NCBI RefSeq assembly: GCF_019880555.1
Contig: NZ_JAINVU010000006.1
Coordinates: 62,001 to 126,000, forward strand
Origin: Hephaestia mangrovi
GTDB taxonomy: Bacteria; Pseudomonadota; Alphaproteobacteria; Sphingomonadales; Sphingomonadaceae
Length of the DNA: 64,000 nucleotides
Direction: 5' to 3'
In this document: in pieces, positions 53,110-61,666 of the stretch
How positions within the stretch are numbered: the stretch's first letter is position 1
Layout: every line of letters begins with the position of its first letter
Notes under the pieces: model-generated
The model's database searches: none
The model's input: the letters and a program-made list of their open reading frames with translations, nothing else
What the model was told of the DNA's origin: nothing
Program-made: the position numbers and the translations under genes

Positions 53110-54210
53110 ATGTTCCGTCGCATCGCCCTCGCCGCCGCTTTCGCCGCCTGTACCATCGCCCAGCCGGCGCTGGCCGAGCGCGTCAAGGATCTCGGCAATT
53201 TCCAGGGCATCCGCACCAACCAGCTGACCGGCTACGGCATCGTCGTCGGGCTGCCGGGCACGGGTGACGACAATCTCGAATATACCGTCCAGTCGATGAA
53301 GGCGGTCGCGTCGCGGTTCGGGCTGCAGCTCCCGCCCGGTGTCAATCCGGGGTTGAAGAATGCCGCGGTGGTGATGGTGACCGCCGATCTGCCCGCCTTC
53401 GCCAAGCCTGGCCAGACGCTGGACATCACCGTCTCGTCGATGGGCAAGGCAAAGTCGCTGCGCGGCGGCGCGCTGATCATGACGCCGCTGCTTGGCGCCG
53501 ACGGCCAGATCTATGCGATGGCGCAGGGCAATCTCGCGGTCGGCGGGCTGGGCGCGCAGGGCGCTGATGGCTCCAAGATCGTCGTCAACATCCCGTCGAG
53601 CGGGCGCATTCCCGGTGGCGCGACGGTCGAGCGCGCGGTCGATACCGGCTTCGCCACCTCGCCCAACCTCACCTTCAACCTCGCCGAATCGGATTTCACC
53701 ACGGCGCAGAATGTCGCCGCGGCGATCAACGGCCGCTTCGGTGCCGGCACGGCGGATGCGACCGACGGCGTTTCGGTCCAGGTGCGCGCGCCGCAAGGTG
53801 CGGATATCCGCGCGACGATGATGAGCGAGATCGAGAATCTCGAAGTCGCCACGGCCGAGCCGCCGGCGCGCGTGATCGTCAATGCCCGCACGGGCACCGT
53901 GGTCATCAACTCCGCGGTTCGCGTCGGCCCGGCGGCGGTCAGCCATGGCAAGCTGACCGTCAAGATCGACGAGGATCAGCACATCAGCCAGCCCGCGCCG
54001 TTCAGCAAGGGCGAGACCGCGCTGGAGAACCATTCCTCGGTCTCGGTCGACGAGGAGAAGAAGCCGATGTTCCTGCTCGCGCCGGGGCCGCAGCTTTCGG
54101 ACATCGTCAAGGCGGTCAATGCGATCGGCGCGTCGCCGGCGGATCTGGTCGCGATTCTCGAGGCGCTCAAGGAAGCCGGCGCGCTGCAGGCCGATCTGGT
54201 GATCCTGTGA
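53110..54210 (+). CDS. flgI: Flagellar P-ring protein FlgI
   Basis: 366 residues with a Sec signal peptide (MFRRIALAAAFAACTIAQPALA). The FlgI core includes GYGIVVGLPGTGDD, VMVTADLPAFAKPGQTLDI, GGALIMTPLLGADGQIYAMA and the C-terminal D-I-V-K-A-V-N-A-I-G-A-S-P-A-D-L-V. It makes the periplasmic P ring around the distal rod, with FlgA's help. Complete and normal length. Overlaps flgJ by 4 bases (GTGA). Confidence 0.96.
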   Translation: MFRRIALAAAFAACTIAQPALAERVKDLGNFQGIRTNQLTGYGIVVGLPGTGDDNLEYTVQSMKAVASRFGLQLPPGVNPGLKNAAVVMVTADLPAFAKPGQTLDITVSSMGKAKSLRGGALIMTPLLGADGQIYAMAQGNLAVGGLGAQGADGSKIVVNIPSSGRIPGGATVERAVDTGFATSPNLTFNLAESDFTTAQNVAAAINGRFGAGTADATDGVSVQVRAPQGADIRATMMSEIENLEVATAEPPARVIVNARTGTVVINSAVRVGPAAVSHGKLTVKIDEDQHISQPAPFSKGETALENHSSVSVDEEKKPMFLLAPGPQLSDIVKAVNAIGASPADLVAILEALKEAGALQADLVIL

Positions 54211-54599
54211 CGACGCCGCTCGCCTCGACCATCGCCGCCACCGGTACCGCCGGCACCTCAGCGAACGACGCCAGCCGGCTGTCGAACCGCGCCAATCTCG
54301 AAAAGGCCGGGCGCCGGTTCGAGGCGGTGTTCGATGGCATGATGCTGAAATCGATGCGCCAGGCCAAGCTGACCGACGACACTCTGTTCGAATCGAAGGC
54401 GCTCGACACGTTCCGCGACATGCAGGACCAGCAGGTCGCCACGCTGATGTCCGAAAAGGCGCCGATCGGGATCGGCAAGGCGATGGTCGACTTCCTGTCG
54501 AAATCGCAAACCGCGCTGCAGGCGCCGACGCCGCCCTCGGCTTCGGTCGGGCCAGTCGCGGCGGCCAATGATCCGCCGACGATCGGTGACGCTTCATGA
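54207..54599 (+). CDS. flgJ: Rod-binding protein FlgJ (N-terminal domain only)
   Basis: 130 residues, GTG start. Only the rod-binding domain is present: EKAGRRFEAVFDGMMLKSMR (F-E-A-x-F-x-x-M-M-L-K-S-M-R motif) then LFESKALDTFRDMQDQQVA. The muramidase domain of enterobacterial FlgJ (~180 extra residues) is absent, as usual in alphaproteobacteria. It helps assemble the rod in the periplasm. A stand-alone lytic transglycosylase at 44086-44970 may do the cutting. Overlaps flgK by 4 bases. Confidence 0.92.
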   Translation: MTTPLASTIAATGTAGTSANDASRLSNRANLEKAGRRFEAVFDGMMLKSMRQAKLTDDTLFESKALDTFRDMQDQQVATLMSEKAPIGIGKAMVDFLSKSQTALQAPTPPSASVGPVAAANDPPTIGDAS

Positions 54600-55942
54600 G
54601 CGACATCCTCAACATCGGCGCCAGCGGCGTACGCGCGTATCAGAACGCGATCAGCACGGTTTCGGAGAATATCGCGAATTCGGGCGTCGAGGGCTATTCG
54701 CGACGCACCACCGTCCTCAACGAGGCTCCGGCATCGACCAGCACGATCACCCGGCGCGAGGTGACGTCGGCGAGCGGTGTGATGACCTCGGGCATCGCGC
54801 GCGCGGGCGACGCCTTCAAGGAAGCCGCCGTGCAATCGGCCGCGAGCGATCTCGGCGCGTCGGACAGCGCGGTGCAGTGGCTCGACCAGATCCAGACGGC
54901 GCTGACCAGCAACAAGCTGTCGGATCAGCTCACCACCTTCTTCAATGCAGCGAACGGCGTCGCCGCCGATCCGTCCGCGACGGCGCCGCGCACCGCGATG
55001 CTCGATGCGGCGCAGGGCGCCGCCGACGGCTTCACCGCCACTGGCCAGGCGCTGCAAACGGTGGCCGACAATCTCGACGCGACCGCGCAGGATTCGGTGA
55101 CGACGTTCAACGGGCTCGCCGCCGCGCTGGCCAAGGTCAATGACGGGCTCAGCCGCAACGTGCCGGACACGATGGGCAGCGCGCAGCTGCTCGACCAGCG
55201 CGACCAGCTGATCGAGCAGATGAGCGCGATCGCCAACGTCTCGGTTTCGTACGACGCTGTCGGCCGGGCGACGGTGCGCGTTGGCGGCGCGACCGGGCCG
55301 ATGATCGTGCAGAACAACAATGCCGGTTCGCTGACCTATGCCCGCGGCGATGATGGCGCGGTTTCCTATGCCATCCATTTCGGCGGCAATATCACCAGCG
55401 CCGCGATCACCGGCGGCGCGTTTTCCGGCATCGCCGACGGCGCGCAGCGCCTGGCCGAGGCGCAGAATCAGCTCGGCCAGACCGCCGCGGCGTTCGTCCA
55501 GGGGATGAACGACTTCCAGGCCGCCGGCGCCGATCTCGACGGCAATGCCGGCCAGCCGATGTTTGCGATCGGCGCCGACCCGACCGACGTCAGCCTGGTG
55601 CTCACCTCGGGTCGCGGCATCGCCGCGGCGGCATCGGGGGCGGGGCCGCTCGACAACAGCAATCTGATTTCGCTGACCAGCTTGCGTAATTCGGCCGATT
55701 ACGAGGGGCAGGTGACGCAGCTCACCACCGACGTGGCAAGCGCGCTGTCGGCGCGCCAGAAGATCGCCGATGCGCAAGCCGCGATCCACGACAATGCCGT
55801 CGCCGATCGCGATTCGTCGTCGGGCGTCAGCCTCGACAGCGAGGCGGTCGACCTGCTGCGCTTCCAGCAGGCTTATTCGGCATCGAGCCGGGTGATCCAG
55901 GCCGCGCGCGACATCTTCCAGTCGATCCTCGATATCCGCTGA
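54596..55942 (+). CDS. flgK: Flagellar hook-associated protein FlgK
   Basis: 448 residues. N-terminal LNIGASGVRAYQNAISTVSE with N-I-A-N-S-G-V-E-G-Y-S-R-R matches FlgK; the middle has Ala/Asp/Thr-rich segments, and the C-terminal V-D-L-L-R-F-Q-Q-A-Y-S-A-S-S-R-V-I-Q-A-A-R-D block is the coiled-coil D0 domain. HAP1 sits at the hook-filament junction. Overlaps flgJ by 4 bases; flgL follows after 8 bases. It is shorter than E. coli FlgK (547), typical of alphaproteobacteria. Confidence 0.95.
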   Translation: MSDILNIGASGVRAYQNAISTVSENIANSGVEGYSRRTTVLNEAPASTSTITRREVTSASGVMTSGIARAGDAFKEAAVQSAASDLGASDSAVQWLDQIQTALTSNKLSDQLTTFFNAANGVAADPSATAPRTAMLDAAQGAADGFTATGQALQTVADNLDATAQDSVTTFNGLAAALAKVNDGLSRNVPDTMGSAQLLDQRDQLIEQMSAIANVSVSYDAVGRATVRVGGATGPMIVQNNNAGSLTYARGDDGAVSYAIHFGGNITSAAITGGAFSGIADGAQRLAEAQNQLGQTAAAFVQGMNDFQAAGADLDGNAGQPMFAIGADPTDVSLVLTSGRGIAAAASGAGPLDNSNLISLTSLRNSADYEGQVTQLTTDVASALSARQKIADAQAAIHDNAVADRDSSSGVSLDSEAVDLLRFQQAYSASSRVIQAARDIFQSILDIR

Positions 55943-55950
55943 GGTGATCC

Positions 55951-56865
55951 ATGCAGATCAGCACCAACCAGTTCTACAACACCTCGAACAGCCTGATGTC
56001 GCAGCTCACCGAGCAGGCGGACAAGTTGCAGACCCAGATCTCGACGGGCAAGCGGCTGCAGGATCCGTCCGATGACGCGGTGGCGTATCAGCAGCTCCAG
56101 CTACTCGCGCGGCAGACCTCGAACGACAGCGCCTATCAGGCCAATGTGGCGACCGCGCAAAGCCTGTTGACGCAGAGCGACAGCACGCTGACCAGCGTCG
56201 TCAGCCAGATCCAGCGCGCACAGGAACTCGCGGTCGAAGCCAACAGCGGATCGCTCGACGACGACCAACGCTCGGCGATCTCGACCGAGTTGCGCGGGAT
56301 CATCAGTTCGCTGGTCGGCCTTGCCAACACCACCAACGCGCACGGCACGCCGCTGTTCGCCGGTAGCCAGGGCACCCAGCCGGTAACCCAGAATGCCGAT
56401 GGCAGCGTAACGATCAACGATACCGGCACCGCCACCTCGATCCCGATCGGCGAATCGCAAACGGTGGTTGCCAACGACACCGCATCGGACGTGTTCGGCG
56501 GGATCGATACCGGCTCGGGCACCACCGACCTGTTCTCCATTCTCAACAGCTTCGCCGATGCGCTCGATGCCGGCGGAACGGCGGCGAGCGATGCCGCCTC
56601 GACGGCAGGCGACGCGCTGACGGCGGCCTTGTCGCACGTATCCGACGCCCAGGCCTCGGTCGGTGCGCGCGAGAAGCGGCTCGATCTCGTGTCGAGCGCG
56701 ATGACCGACATGGCGGTGACCCGGGAGACGCAGCGTTCCTCGCTCGAGGATACCGACGTCACCCAGGCGATCACCGATTTGCAGAAGACGATGACGATCC
56801 TGCAAGCGACGCAGGCCAGCTTTACCAAGCTCACTTCGCTGTCGCTGTTCGATTACCTGAAATAG
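55951..56865 (+). CDS. flgL: Flagellar hook-associated protein FlgL
   Basis: 304 residues. MQISTNQFYNTSNSLMSQLT with K-L-Q-T-Q-I-S-T-G-K-R-L-Q-D-P-S-D-D matches the flagellin/FlgL N-terminal coiled coil; the C-terminal DLQKTMTILQATQASFTKLT helix pairs with it. HAP3 forms the junction between hook and filament. The final 30 residues end S-L-F-D-Y-L-K. Last gene of the flgB-flgL run; a TCATGCTGAAC-family repeat follows and may act as an mRNA 3' structure. Confidence 0.94.
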   Translation: MQISTNQFYNTSNSLMSQLTEQADKLQTQISTGKRLQDPSDDAVAYQQLQLLARQTSNDSAYQANVATAQSLLTQSDSTLTSVVSQIQRAQELAVEANSGSLDDDQRSAISTELRGIISSLVGLANTTNAHGTPLFAGSQGTQPVTQNADGSVTINDTGTATSIPIGESQTVVANDTASDVFGGIDTGSGTTDLFSILNSFADALDAGGTAASDAASTAGDALTAALSHVSDAQASVGAREKRLDLVSSAMTDMAVTRETQRSSLEDTDVTQAITDLQKTMTILQATQASFTKLTSLSLFDYLK

Positions 56866-56876
56866 GAATCTCACCC

Positions 56877-56975
56877 CGTCATGCTGAATTTGTTTCGGCA
56901 TCCATGACGCAACGATGACGCTCGCGCGCCGCGAGCGGCGGCCCGTAGACCCTGAAACAAGGTCGCCGGTGACGG
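56877..56975. repeat. TCATGCTGAAC-family repeat, copy after flgL
   Basis: Left end CGTCATGCTGAATTTGTTTC and right end CCCTGAAACAAGGTCGCC with GTGACG are inverted. About 99 bases. The remaining gap to motA (56976-57114) is AT-rich and may hold its promoter, but no sigma-28 or sigma-54 box is convincing. Confidence 0.82.
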
Positions 56976-57114
56976 AGAGTACTCCTCAAGCAAAAACATT
57001 CTTTGCCCGGTTAACCATATGGCGAGGAAAATCACTGAAAACCTGGGGAAGCCGGTCGTTATCTGAATCGTAGAGTCACGCGGCCGCGCGCACGACAGGG
57101 GGAAGTTCGAACAC

Positions 57115-57978
57115 ATGTTTCCGGCAATCGGCCTCGTCGTCCTGATCGTGATGGTATTCGGCGGCTTCGTGTTCACCGGCGGCGCACTGGGCCCGGTGAT
57201 GGAGGCGATTCCGCACGAGATGCTGATTATCGGCGGCGCCGGCGTCGGCTCGCTGATCATCGGCAACTCGATGAAGGAATTGAAGGCGCTGGGCGGCGGC
57301 ATCGCCAAGGTGCTGAAGGGCCCGAAATACAAGAAGCAGGATTATCTCGACACGATCTTCCTCGTTTCCAAGCTGATGAAGATGCTGCGCATGGACGGGC
57401 CGATTGCGCTCGAGCCGCATGTCGAAGATCCGAAGTCGTCGGCAATCTTCGCCGAATATCCTCGCCTGCTTGCCGATCACACGCTGGTCAATCTGATTGC
57501 CGATACGCTGCGCCTCGTCGTCGTCTCGTCGGGGACGCTCGACGTCCACGCGGTCGAGGACGTGATGGATAACGCGATCAAGACCCACCACCATGAGGTC
57601 GAAGGGCCGCAGGGCGCGCTGCAGTCATTGAGCGATGCGCTGCCTGCGCTCGGCATCGTCGCGGCGGTGCTCGGCGTGGTCAAGACGATGGGCGCGATCG
57701 ACAAGCCGCCGGCGATCCTGGGCGGGATGATCGGCTCGGCGCTGGTCGGCACCTTCATGGGCGTGCTGCTGGCCTATGGCTTGGTCGGCCCGCTCGCCAA
57801 CCGCCTGCGCCAGGTGATCGATGCCGACGCCGCGATCTATCACACCGTCAAGCAGATCATTATCGCCTCGCTCCACGGGCATCCGCAGCCGCTGGTGATC
57901 GAAGCCGCGCGCTCGGGCATCGCGCACGCCAACCAGCCCGCCTTTGCCGAAGTGTTCGATGGATTGCGGGGTAGGTGA
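57115..57978 (+). CDS. motA: Flagellar motor stator protein MotA
   Basis: 287 residues, E. coli type. Four membrane segments with a large cytosolic loop: AIGLVVLIVMVFGGFVFTGG, then GGAGVGSLIIGN, the second half LPALGIVAAVLGVVKTMGAI with D-K-P-P-A-I-L-G-G-M-I-G-S-A-L-V-G-T-F-M-G-V-L-L-A-Y-G. These are the MotA hallmarks. Together with MotB it forms the proton-driven stator. It is separated from motB by a long palindromic element. Confidence 0.96.
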   Translation: MFPAIGLVVLIVMVFGGFVFTGGALGPVMEAIPHEMLIIGGAGVGSLIIGNSMKELKALGGGIAKVLKGPKYKKQDYLDTIFLVSKLMKMLRMDGPIALEPHVEDPKSSAIFAEYPRLLADHTLVNLIADTLRLVVVSSGTLDVHAVEDVMDNAIKTHHHEVEGPQGALQSLSDALPALGIVAAVLGVVKTMGAIDKPPAILGGMIGSALVGTFMGVLLAYGLVGPLANRLRQVIDADAAIYHTVKQIIIASLHGHPQPLVIEAARSGIAHANQPAFAEVFDGLRGR

Positions 57979-58002
57979 TGTTTGATCGGCTCTCGCCGAT
58001 GA

Positions 58003-58085
58003 GCGGCACCAGCCCACTCCCCCACCCGACCACCCACGATCGTACAATGAATGGGTGGCCGGGTGGGGGAGTGGACCGGTGCCGC
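58003..58085. repeat. Long palindromic element, copy 3, between motA and motB
   Basis: Inverted arms GCGGCACCAGCCCACTCCCC (58003-58022) and GGGGAGTGGACCGGTGCCGC (58066-58085) are near-perfect over about 35 bases; the loop contains TCGTACAATGAAT, similar to the loops of the other two copies. It ends 23 bases before the motB start, within one presumed operon. Confidence 0.88.
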
Positions 58086-58108
58086 CACGCGCCGCGAGGC
58101 GCCGAATA

Positions 58109-59014
58109 ATGGCCGCCCGTGCACCCCACGGATCGAACCAGCCGCCGAAGATCATCGTCAAGAAGATCTTCGTCGAAGGCCATGGCGGCCATCACGGCGG
58201 CGCGTGGAAGGTCGCCTATGCCGATTTCGTGACGGCGATGATGGCGTTCTTCCTGCTGCTCTGGCTGCTCGGCGCGACGACCGAGAAGCAGCGCAAGTCG
58301 CTGGCCGATTATTTCGCGCCGACGTTGGTGACGATGCGCGAGAACAGTGCCGGCTCGCACGGCCTGTTCGGCGGCGAATCGATTACCGACAAGGATCATT
58401 ATCCGCACCGCGCGCAGCAGACCGGCACGCGATCGATGACGATCCCCGTCGATGCGGCCGGCGGCAACCAGGTCGGCAGCGGGCAGAAGGGCACGCTCAA
58501 GAACAAGGCCGAACTGGCCAAGGAAGATACCGCCAATTTCTCGCGCATGCATCGCCAGATCGAGCAGGAGATCGGCAACAACCCCAAGCTCAAGGGGCTG
58601 GCCAAGCACGTCCATTTCGTGCGCACCCGCGACGGCCTGCGCATCGACCTGCTCGACGACGCCGATTATTCGATGTTCGCTCTGGGCACGACCCAGCTCG
58701 AGCCGGCGGCGGACAAGTTGCTTGGGCTAATCGCCGAATCGATCAAGGGATCGGGCAATCCGATCATGATCCGGGGCCATACCGATAGCCTGCGCTACGG
58801 CGACCCCAAGACGATGAACAACTGGATGCTGTCGACCGGCCGCGCCGAAGCGACGCGGCAGCGGCTCGCCGCCGCCGGTGTGCCCGAGGACCGGTTCGAT
58901 CGCATCGAAGGCGTCGCCGACCGCGAGCCGATGATCGCCGGCAACCCCGCCGACCCCCGCAATCGCCGCATCGCGATCACATTGCTCTATCGGCGCGGGG
59001 TATTCGGCCAGTAG
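58109..59014 (+). CDS. motB: Flagellar motor stator protein MotB
   Basis: 301 residues. After a basic N-terminus (PPKIIVKKIFVEGHGGHHGG), the single helix WKVAYADFVTAMMAFFLLLW has the critical ion-binding aspartate. The OmpA-like domain (about residues 185-295) has F-A-L-G-T-T-Q-L-E-P, I-M-I-R-G-H-T-D-S-L-R and R-A-E-A-T-R-Q-R-L-A-A-A-G-V. MotB anchors the stator to peptidoglycan. ATG 58109 is chosen; an in-frame earlier ATG at 58055 would read through the palindrome. Only a weak GAGG precedes it. Confidence 0.95.
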   Translation: MAARAPHGSNQPPKIIVKKIFVEGHGGHHGGAWKVAYADFVTAMMAFFLLLWLLGATTEKQRKSLADYFAPTLVTMRENSAGSHGLFGGESITDKDHYPHRAQQTGTRSMTIPVDAAGGNQVGSGQKGTLKNKAELAKEDTANFSRMHRQIEQEIGNNPKLKGLAKHVHFVRTRDGLRIDLLDDADYSMFALGTTQLEPAADKLLGLIAESIKGSGNPIMIRGHTDSLRYGDPKTMNNWMLSTGRAEATRQRLAAAGVPEDRFDRIEGVADREPMIAGNPADPRNRRIAITLLYRRGVFGQ

Positions 59015-59083
59015 CGCGCTGATCCGCCCTCGACCTGCCGCCCATTTTGAGGATAGGGTATGGCAAAACAGAGGGAGAGGATC

Positions 59084-60304
59084 ATGCGGTTCGTGCCGTT
59101 CGCCGTCTGCGCGCTGGCGGGGCTGACGCTCGCTGGCTGCCAATCAGCGCACAAAACCGATTCCGAAGGGTTCGTCGTCGATCCCGGCTTCGAGCAGCAT
59201 CTTCAGGAACAATTGCTCGACGCCAAGCCGGGCACCGTCATCACCATCCCCGCGGGCAAATACGCCCTGACCCGCAGCCTCAGCCTCACTGCTGACGGCG
59301 TTACCATCAAGGGCGCCGGCATGGACAAAACGGTGCTGTCGTTTGCTAAGCAGACGTCGGGCGCCGAGGGGATGCTCGTTACCGGCGACGATTTCACGCT
59401 CGAAGACCTGACGCTGCAGAACAGCAAGGGCGACGCGTTGAAGATCAACGGCACCAAGGATGCGGTGATGCGCCGGGTGACGGCCGAATGGACTGGCGGG
59501 CCGAAGACCTCGAACGGCGCGTATGGGCTGTATCCCGTCCAGGTCAGCAACGTGTTGATCGAGGATTGCGTGGTGAAGGGCGCCTCGGACGCAGGGATCT
59601 ATGTCGGCCAGTCGAGCAACATCATCGTCCGTAACAACCGCGCCGAGGGCAATGTCGCGGGCATCGAGATCGAGAATTCGACCGATGCCGATGTCTATGG
59701 CAACACCACGACCGGCAATACCGGCGGCATCCTGGTGTTCAACATGCCCGATCTGCCCGTGCCAGGCAGCAAGACGCGCGTCCATGACAACAAGGTGATC
59801 GCCAACAATACGCCCAATTTCGGCGCAGAAGGCAGCGCGGTCCGCTCGGTGCCGGCGGGGTCGGGCGTGGTGGTCAATTCGAACGACGACGTCGAGATTT
59901 TCGACAATGAGATCGCCGACAACCAGACCGCCAATGTCATCATCTCGAGCTATTTCTCGACCGGCTTCGATACCGAGCGCGGGCGGTCGGCGGTATATGA
60001 TCCCTATCCCCAGAACATCTATGTCACCGGCAACACCTTCAAGGGCGGCGGCGACAAGCCCGGTGCCGGGTTCGACAAGCTCGCCGCCGCGCTCGGCGGG
60101 CGGCTGCCTGACGTGCTGTGGGACGGCTTCACCGATCCCAAGGTGGCGGACGCGGGAATCTGCGTCCAGAATGGCGATGCCAAAGTGCTCGATGCTGACG
60201 GCGCGCACAAATTCGCCGGTGCCAGGCTTGTCACGCTCGATTGCAAACCTGCGGCGCGGCTGCGACCGGTGATCCTGCCCGCGAGCATGACCAAGACGTC
60301 GTGA
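59084..60304 (+). CDS. Parallel beta-helix lipoprotein (partner of diheme cytochrome)
   Basis: 406 residues. Signal peptide MRFVPFAVCALAGLTLAGC has a lipobox (cysteine at residue 19). Repeats of the N-x-x-x-G-I-x-V/I type follow (e.g. DAGIYVGQSSNIIVRNNRAE, VAGIEIENSTDADVYGNTTT, TGGILVFNMPDLPV), the pattern of right-handed parallel beta-helices. It resembles a family (TIGR03805-like) that occurs in two-gene pairs with HNE_0200/SO_2930-type diheme cytochromes; the next gene is such a cytochrome. Cell-surface or periplasmic role unknown. GAGGGAGAGGATC supports the start. Confidence 0.88.
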   Translation: MRFVPFAVCALAGLTLAGCQSAHKTDSEGFVVDPGFEQHLQEQLLDAKPGTVITIPAGKYALTRSLSLTADGVTIKGAGMDKTVLSFAKQTSGAEGMLVTGDDFTLEDLTLQNSKGDALKINGTKDAVMRRVTAEWTGGPKTSNGAYGLYPVQVSNVLIEDCVVKGASDAGIYVGQSSNIIVRNNRAEGNVAGIEIENSTDADVYGNTTTGNTGGILVFNMPDLPVPGSKTRVHDNKVIANNTPNFGAEGSAVRSVPAGSGVVVNSNDDVEIFDNEIADNQTANVIISSYFSTGFDTERGRSAVYDPYPQNIYVTGNTFKGGGDKPGAGFDKLAAALGGRLPDVLWDGFTDPKVADAGICVQNGDAKVLDADGAHKFAGARLVTLDCKPAARLRPVILPASMTKTS

Positions 60305-60327
60305 CCGTTCGCGGTGGAGAAATAGGG

Positions 60328-60477
60328 TTCGCGCAGAGGCGCAGAGGCGCAAAGAGGATGCATCAGGGGTCGCCGTCGCGATCTGTCGCCGCCGATCCGT
60401 CCCGGCGGAGTCTTTCGCTGTGCCTTCGCGCTTTCGCGCGGGAATGTCTTCTCCGCATCTTTGCATCTCTGCGCGAA
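60328..60477. repeat. Dispersed repeat (TTCGCGCAGAGG type)
   Basis: Left end TTCGCGCAGAGG with GCGCAGAGG in tandem and right end CTCTGCGCGAA are inverted, about 150 bases apart. It fills most of the 203-base gap between the beta-helix and cytochrome genes; no gene is seen in the gap apart from an in-frame extension of the cytochrome. Confidence 0.8.
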
Positions 60478-60507
60478 CCAGGCCGTCAACCGCTTAAAGC
60501 CGCGACG

Positions 60508-61662
60508 ATGGCGGGCTCGGTAATCCTCGCCCTGGCCTCTTGCCATCAAGCGCCGAGCGACGTGACGTTTCACGCCGCCGGTTTCCCCAAAACGCTCGAC
60601 GAATGGGGACTGTTCACGGTGAAGGATCACCGCATCACCCCGCACAAGGGCATGGTGACCTACGAACTGGCGACGCCGCTGTTCAGCGATTACGCGCAGA
60701 AATGGCGGACGATCTGGATGCCGCCGGGGGCGTCTGCCCGATACGAACCAGAAAAGACCTTGGACTTCCCGGTCGGCACGATCATCACCAAGACCTTTTA
60801 TTATACCGTGCCGGCAAGCGCGCCGAGCCCCGGCGAAAGCAACGAGGTCGTCAAGATGACGCCGGCGACCTATCAGACCGGCGTCGACGGGCTTGATCTG
60901 CGCCATGTCCGGCTGATCGAGACACGGCTGCTCGTCCATCGCGCCGACGGCTGGATCGGCCTGCCCTATGTCTGGAACGCCGACCAGACCGAGGCGACGC
61001 TGCAGCGCACCGGCGCCGATATCCCGCTGACCTTCATCGACGGTGCGGACCGGACCGATTTCGTTTACAGCGTACCCAACCAGAACCAGTGCGGCGGCTG
61101 CCACACCGCCGATTATCGCACCCGCGCGCTCGGACCGATCGGCCCCAAGGCACGGCATCTCAATCGTGATTTTCCGGGGCCGGGCGGCAACGTCAACCAG
61201 CTCCAGCGGCTCGTGCGCCTGCATTATCTGACCGGGCTGCCGAGCGCCAACGTGCCGCGCGACGCGGCGTTCGACGATGCCTCGGCACCGCTCGACGCGC
61301 GGGCGCGCGCCTATCTCGACGTCAATTGCGCGCATTGCCATTCGCCGACCGGCCCAGCGCGCGTCTCGGGCCTGTGGCTGCATTCGACCGTTCCCGACCC
61401 GCGGCGCATCGGTGTGTGCAAGCCGCCGGTCGCGGCGGGCGGGGGCGGTGGCGATCGGCCCTATGACATCGTGCCCGGCCGTCCGGATTTGTCGATTCTG
61501 CCGTTCCGCATGGCGAGCACCGATCCCGGCGCGATGATGCCCGAGACGGGGCGCAGCCTCGTTCACCAGGAGGGCGTCGCGTTGATCGAACAATGGATTG
61601 CGCAATTGAAAGGCGAATGCCGGGTCGATCGCGACGGCCGCGATCAGATGGCGATGCGCTGA
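60508..61662 (+). CDS. Diheme c-type cytochrome lipoprotein (SO_2930/HNE_0200 type)
   Basis: 384 residues. Short lipobox signal (MAGSVILALASC, cysteine at residue 12) lacks positive charges, so the true start may lie further upstream in the same frame. Two heme-binding CXXCH motifs: CGGCH (195-199) and CAHCH (274-278). The core has F-P-K-T-L-D-E-W-G-L-F and A-T-P-L-F-S-D-Y-A-Q-K-W-R, then the P-V-G-T-I-I-T-K-T-F-Y-Y block of this uncharacterised family. It pairs with the beta-helix lipoprotein upstream. Function unknown; electron transfer presumed. Confidence 0.85.
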   Translation: MAGSVILALASCHQAPSDVTFHAAGFPKTLDEWGLFTVKDHRITPHKGMVTYELATPLFSDYAQKWRTIWMPPGASARYEPEKTLDFPVGTIITKTFYYTVPASAPSPGESNEVVKMTPATYQTGVDGLDLRHVRLIETRLLVHRADGWIGLPYVWNADQTEATLQRTGADIPLTFIDGADRTDFVYSVPNQNQCGGCHTADYRTRALGPIGPKARHLNRDFPGPGGNVNQLQRLVRLHYLTGLPSANVPRDAAFDDASAPLDARARAYLDVNCAHCHSPTGPARVSGLWLHSTVPDPRRIGVCKPPVAAGGGGGDRPYDIVPGRPDLSILPFRMASTDPGAMMPETGRSLVHQEGVALIEQWIAQLKGECRVDRDGRDQMAMR

Positions 61663-61666
61663 AGGC

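Noticed and set aside
52345-54615. Minus-strand frame of 756 codons opposite flgH, flgI and flgJ
   Set aside because: Arg/Asp/His-rich antisense shadow; the plus-strand flagellar genes have all family signatures.
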